Positions 59,001 through 64,000 of a stretch of 64,000 nt of DNA are shown piece by piece. A program made the translations under genes and the position numbers. This DNA is from Sinotaia quadrata (Eukaryota; Mollusca; Gastropoda; Architaenioglossa; Viviparidae), in the NCBI GenBank assembly GCA_028829895.1, contig CM054181.1, forward strand, positions 28,232,357 to 28,296,356. Direction: 5' to 3'. Under the pieces are notes generated by a model, which did no database searches, was not told where the DNA came from, and worked only from the letters and a program-made list of their open reading frames with translations. The stretch's first letter is position 1, and each line of letters starts with the position of its first letter.

Positions 59001-59568
59001 AGAATACAAAAACATCTTGGATATAAATTGCTCTTGATAACAATAAATAATAATTTTTTTAACATTAAAATGTGCATGTATATGTGTGTGTGTGTGTTAA
59101 ATAGTTTGTGAAAGTAAAATGCTCACAAAAACTTTGAATTAAAATGGAAAAATGTATTTATTAATTATGCATATGTATTTACATATATTGGACATAAAAT
59201 CTTTGCCAGCTGTTTAATGTGGAAATTATGCTCGTGTTTTCTCTTTCACATCCACACAAACTGAATGAAAATATAAAACAAAATGTTATTTCGTCTTATG
59301 AGTATACAATATAGAATTATCTGCCCTTTCTGCTATTATGTTTGCTTGAATATATGAGCGATGAAATGAATGGGAGAATTTTACTGCTTTTAATTTTTTT
59401 CCTTGGTAACTCAAGAGAAGATTCTTTATTTTAAAAAACATAATTTAGTTTTTATTTGTTTTGTTTTATATTTAGGAGCTGAAAATTCCATTCAACTGTC
59501 TAATGAAATAAAACTGTGCTAAGTAAATCTGCTTGTAATTTTGAATGTTTCTGATTGCGGTCTGTCAG
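56056..59568. other. Convergent intergenic region COX17/DNAJB13
   Basis: A+T-rich with no recognised conserved gene. An unassigned plus-strand open frame of 75 codons lies at 56821-57048 (start MSWQVRHNVF, end ELRQFMLLE); no family was recognised and it has no visible splice partners. The DNAJB13 3' UTR occupies the right edge. Confidence 0.6.
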
Positions 59569-59722
59569 TTAATGTAGTAGTGCCCTTCTGACAAGGTCCT
59601 TTTTTTCTGGTGTCAAGGATGTTGGAAAATCAATTACAAATTCAATAATGAGGTCCCCGAATTGAGTTGGATCTGTTGAGAGTGGCATGCCTTCACTTTG
59701 AACAATCTTTACAAAGCCAGGT
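59569..59722 (-). CDS. DNAJB13: DNAJB13 terminal exon
   Basis: Reads [53 protein letters not shown] at 59571-59569. Human has KKVPGEGMPLP here; the V-Q-S-EGMPLS reading shows local divergence. Acceptor tttttcag. Confidence 0.95.
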
Positions 59723-62700
59723 CTGAAAAAAGCAACATACAATAAATCTGATGAAAGAGTGGAGACGCTTTTCTTAAATTCTTGCTTCCAAACTAGAATT
59801 ATAAGATTTTGATTGTTTATTTATAAATATTTTGCAATGAGATATATAAAAAAATATAGAAATATTTATAGTTACAGGGAAATTGATTACCATATGACAA
59901 AATATAGTTTTTAAGAACTCTGTCAGAAAATAACAGTCATAAAAGGTTGATTATTTTACTTATAAGGTCAAAAGTAGACAATTGTTTTAACAATATTTCC
60001 AAAGGGTTCAGTTGTCTCAACAAAAGCAAGGCACATCTCACACTTATACTTGAGACAAATGAATTTTTGAAGGTGAAACTCACTTAATAATGTCATTGAT
60101 GGGAATATGCAGAATACGTTCATCCAGAGTGATGATATCAATAGTGCAGCCAGTCAAAGCTTTGCCCAATGGCACAGTAGCTGTGTGAATGAGGTTCAAA
60201 CCCTCTCGTTTAAAACGTGGATGTGTCTTATCCTTTACAATGAATACAATATCAGCTGTGAGAGAGAAAACAAAGACATTTTTCCTTTAATTACATTTAC
60301 TTTTGCAAGCATTGATATAGGTTACAAAGTTGTCAATTTGTTAATACAATGGTGTCTGGTTCTTTTAAATTACCTCTACCAAGTTCAAATAAAAATCTAT
60401 CTTTGTGTTATCTGATTAGAAATAAAAATGTCAATGAAGATGCAGCTTTTGTAATCGAATAATAATTAGGAAAATAATTATTCTCGTGTTCATTTAAGCT
60501 TTACAGAATGCTATGATCACATTAAAATAGTTAATTAATATTCTCTAATATATTTTGATTTACTCTTATTAGCAATTTCTTCAAATAAATTCCCTAAAAT
60601 GTTTACAAATTCAGACTAAAAGAAAATATATTTGTCTGATATCAACATCTAAGTAACAGTGTCCTGTGATGGATGCATATCTATAGTGATGTTCCCTCAT
60701 AAATATGAGATGGAAAAAAGAACTATCCCCACTTCTTAAAAGTTTCACCATCATGTGTGTTCAAGAGAGAATTTGTCAGTTTTATAGAAGTGTCAATTTA
60801 AGTAAAATTAAGATTTTAATATATATATATAATATTTTTAATAACAACAGTATTCCTTCAAATAGCTAACGCTTTTTATTTTTGTCTCTTTATGTCAACT
60901 AAATGGCAGAACTTGACACTGAAGCAAAGGTTAATAAACTATCTGTCTAAATTTCAAGTGGAATAATAAGCCACGAGAAGATTGCAAAATCAGTGAAGAG
61001 TATGGATCAATATTTTTAAGTCACTAAGAGTTTGTCACATGGGGGGAAAAAGTGTGCAGTCAAAAATATTATTTTTTTTTAATAGTTAATGTCAACTACC
61101 TATTGGCAAATAATATGTTGCTGAGGTAAATGGGTGTTCCAAAAGCCTTACTGGGCATTTTGCCATTGAAATCAATTACTTTTAGTTTTAATTCCTAATT
61201 TGAGGAAAAAAAGAGTGGCTAGACTAGTTGCAGACTTAGCTTATTATTTGTCTTTCAAATCAGTGAGCCAAGGCTGTTTTTAATTGAAAATTGCTGAGCT
61301 CTTGTGATTGCCTCTTTAAAAACAAATCATACAACTAATAGGATTACTACCTGGCACATTGTTGGGTCCTTGGTCACCCTCTTTAGGGAAGGTAATCTTG
61401 GTTCCTGGTTTCCAGCCCTTCTTCACAGTAATGGTCAGGATTTTGTCACGGATGCTGGAGGTGTGTCCATCCTCATTCATCACCTAAGCAGGCATACATA
61501 TTTAATTAGTGCATTCATTTAAATAAAAAAGAACAGAATTTTGTTAAGAAGTTTTATTATGCTGCATTTCCTTCACAATTTTTGTCCAAAAACAACTGTC
61601 ATCTGAAAATTTTAGATTTTAAACTTTTCCTTTTATTTCTTTCTACTTATTGCATTTTGCTTTTACAATCTATATTGTTTTATTACTTCATAAGTGAAAA
61701 AGTGATAGGATAACAAATTATTTGTTTTAAAAATGACCCTCTGTGAGCTTTTCATTAAATAAAATAGAAGTTTGCAAAAGAGATGCATGCCAATTATATA
61801 TATTTTAATTGTACATTACAATTTTAATTTGTAATTTTATTTGAGCTTTTGCTGAAAGCTAGGACTTTTTTTTAAAAAAGCAATTTTAAGATTGAAGTTA
61901 TTATTTTTTTTAATTTCAGAAACATTTTTAATTCAAGTGACACAAGGCTTTATTATTACTTTAAAAATTTTTATAGATCTTCTTTGGATTTCTATAATCA
62001 ACATTTATTTGTAAAAAGTAGTATTTATTTTTACTTACTGTATTAAAAAAAAAGCAAGATTTTATAACCTCTTGGAAACTACCTTTCTATATCATAATCA
62101 TCCACAAGTTTAAAAAAAAATATATTACTAGTATTCAGAGTGATAACCATCTGATAAATATGCACACCCTTCTAGAGATCTTCATCTTTTTAGTACAGCC
62201 ATGGTAGACTTCCTCCAAGGACAGGAAAAGGTCACGTTCAATTGGGGGATCCTGCTTCTTGGCACCCCGGCCAGTCAGCCCTCCAAAACCCATGCTCAAA
62301 TCTCCATCTACTCTATCGTAAAATTCTGTCAAATGCCACAATTAAATACATTATTTTCAATATTCTGTTATTTATAATGTCTGTTAAATTAAATACACAT
62401 TCCTAAAATTTAACGTTTTTAATAAAACTTTTTTCTAATTGTCTAAATGGGAGAATTTCAGGTTGTAAATATAAAACCCAGTTACATATTATCCCAAATA
62501 CTAATACAAGTTTACAGTTATAAACAAATGCACACAAGATAATTTGGGGGCTGCCAAAGAAAACACTTGGAATTAAATATAATGACATTTTAGAGAATGA
62601 AACTATTTTCTTTCAAACACATAAATATTTAAATGCAATACATTTTTTGCAAAAATCCTACTCAAAGTAAACATTACCTTGGAAAGGATTGTCACCACCA

Positions 62701-62839
62701 AAAAAATCTCTGAAGACCTTGTCTGGATTGCCATGGAAAGTGTATCCAGAAGTCCAAGCACCTGATTCTCCACTGCCAGCAGGGACACCATTCTTTAATC
62801 CCTCTTCACCAAACTGATCATAGACAGCACGTTTCCTTG
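59569..62839 (-). CDS. DNAJB13: DNAJB13, DnaJ homolog of the axoneme; 5' partial, five exons
   Basis: Type II (B-class) DnaJ protein of ciliary and sperm axonemes, the radial spoke component known as RSP16 in Chlamydomonas. Minus-strand exons in order: 62678-62839, 62168-62325, 61351-61483, 60084-60255, 59569-59722. They join in frame for 258 residues plus stop; with the ~58 missing residues this equals the human length (316). Features distinguishing DNAJB13 from DNAJB1 include [40 protein letters not shown] and [11 protein letters not shown]. The two C-terminal substrate-binding domains follow. Nearly all of the J domain, including its HPx site, lies beyond 64000, so co-chaperone competence cannot be judged. 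Confidence 0.95.
60084..60255 (-). CDS. DNAJB13: DNAJB13 exon, C-terminal domain II
   Basis: Reads [56 protein letters not shown]. Acceptor ctcacag, donor gtgagt. Confidence 0.95.
61351..61483 (-). CDS. DNAJB13: DNAJB13 exon, C-terminal domain I
   Basis: 44 codons plus 1 nt: [44 protein letters not shown]. The GW-GTKITF-KEGDQ block is universal in class B DnaJ proteins. Acceptor tgcttag, donor gtagta. Confidence 0.95.
62168..62325 (-). CDS. DNAJB13: DNAJB13 exon, start of C-terminal domain I
   Basis: Reads [40 protein letters not shown], then [12 protein letters not shown]. Acceptor ttgacag, donor gtgtgc (weak). Confidence 0.95.
62678..62839 (-). CDS. DNAJB13: DNAJB13 exon, end of J domain and Gly/Phe linker
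   Basis: First two bases finish a Pro codon, then [40 protein letters not shown] and GDNPFQ. Acceptor gcttacag, donor gtaatg. A minus-strand open frame running upstream of 62839 is intron. Confidence 0.95.
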
Positions 62840-64000
62840 CTGTAAGCAACAATATCACCACGCTGGTCAGTACCTCTGACAAGTTTACTTCTTTGTAGGC
62901 TGATGGATTGTGATAATATGCACTGACATTACATTATTAGCTGTTTATGTTAATAATTTCATGCTGCATTCCATTGATTTGCTATTAATGTTGTGAAGGA
63001 AATAAGTGTGAGCACTACATGAAGTCTGTATGTCAATGAGGAATGGCACCTTTGTGCTAGTGGTAATATGCATTCAGAATACAGTATAATGTGAACTAGC
63101 TGTGTGAAAATAATTTCAGGGTACATTCCATTGATTAGTTATAATTGTTGTTTAAGAATTAAGTGTTTGTGAGTACTATATTGAAGCCTATATGTCAACA
63201 TGATAGACACTTCTGTGCTAATACTAGTATGCACTCAGAGTATAATGTGAACTAGTTGTGTGAAAATAATCTTGAACTACATTTCACTGATTAGTTACAA
63301 ATGTTTTATAGAAAATAAGTGTTTGTGAGTATATCAAGCAGCCTGCACATCCTTGTGATAGGATATCTTTGTGATAATACTAGTATGCACTCAGAATAGA
63401 GTATAATGTGAATTAGTTGTGTGAAAACAATTTCAAGCTGCATTCCATTGTACATTGATTAATAGTGTATAGAAAATAAGTGCTCAGAGGTACTTTATGC
63501 AGTCTGCATGTCTAGAGGTTATGAATCTTTGAATATGAAAGAAAATAAACAAAAATACAAAGAAACCTCAACTAGTCATGATAATGAATGAACCAAACAA
63601 ATCAAAATTCATGATTAATTAAAGTGTAAACCTAAATTATAAAATGTGCATTGCCAATTACTGACTTTCTGTACACTTCTCTGTTTTCAGTTATTTTCAT
63701 AATCAAGTCTTTCTTTTTTTATTCCAATGTTCAATGCATTTAGATAGTTGTCAGTAAAAATTGGAAGGGGGGAGGGGGAACCTAGTAACTTTGAATACTG
63801 GCATCATTATTTGCATCATCCTGCTATTATTCAGTCATATTAGTTGCAACTGTATTCTTACAGCTCTACACAATTTTGTGAGAAACGTTTTCTTTATAAT
63901 GAAAGAGGCTGCACAGTTAATTGGATCATCACAGAGCATATATCTCTTATTTAAATTTAATTTTATTATTCCTTTGTTCTAGTCAGAAGAAAATAGTTTT
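62840..64000 (-). other. DNAJB13 intron upstream of the first visible exon (partial)
   Basis: Extends past the window edge. It holds the ~160-bp tandem repeat (62955-63500); 63500-64000 shows nothing recognisable and no J-domain exon. Confidence 0.75.
62955..63500. repeat. ~160-bp tandem repeat, about 3.5 copies
   Basis: Units begin near 62960, 63122, 63280 and 63435 with variants of ATTCCATTGATTAGTTA. They share AATAAGTGTTTGTGAGTACT, CTAGTATGCACTCAGA and TATAATGTGAACTAGTTGTG. Copies are 80-90% alike by eye. Confidence 0.9.

Noticed and set aside
62658..62882. Minus-strand frame beginning MSEVLTSVV as the start of DNAJB13
   Set aside because: The part above 62839 is intron: a 3' splice site precedes 62839, and the J domain of the family must come first.

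Overview
This is a window of an animal nuclear genome. It is strongly A+T-rich, its genes are split by long introns, splice sites are GT-AG (one GC-AG), and decayed DNA transposons and tandem repeats fill the non-coding space. Four conserved eukaryotic protein genes can be assembled exon by exon. The sequence alone does not fix the species. The protein sequences and repeat content look like an invertebrate, perhaps a lophotrochozoan such as a mollusc; that is inference.

Layout. Positions 1-16008 carry no exon I can recognise and are best read as the last part of a very long CSTF3 intron. From 16009 to 40995 (+) lie 16 exons of CSTF3 (cleavage stimulation factor subunit 3, CstF-77). They encode 645 residues and run to the stop codon; about the first 75 residues lie upstream of the window. 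CSTF3 converges on TAF13 (TFIID subunit 13), whose four coding exons occupy 44576-53271 on the minus strand and are complete (125 aa). TAF13 is head-to-head with COX17 (53534-54698, +, complete, 53 aa), with 262 bp between the start codons. COX17 then converges on DNAJB13 (59569-62839, -). Its five 3' exons are present, but the J-domain exon or exons lie beyond the right edge.

Mobile and repetitive DNA. Three non-autonomous hAT-type elements have perfect 8-bp target duplications (4715-5175, 10991-12342, 51676-52473). There is a decayed ZBED/hAT transposase copy (49428-51244), a piggyBac-type transposase relic inside a CSTF3 intron (31222-31905), and a short element with TA-flanked terminal repeats (1706-2193). 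Two near-perfect fold-back palindromes (7812-7935, 48238-48343) and several minisatellites lie in introns.

Functionally, two of the four genes act in mRNA production (CSTF3 in 3'-end cleavage, TAF13 in transcription initiation). COX17 delivers copper for cytochrome c oxidase assembly, and DNAJB13 is an axonemal (radial spoke) DnaJ protein. The most notable regulatory observations are a duplicated 5' splice site in TAF13 that would create a stop codon exactly at the exon junction, and the position of the long 5' CSTF3 intron, which matches the intron used for autoregulatory polyadenylation in vertebrates.
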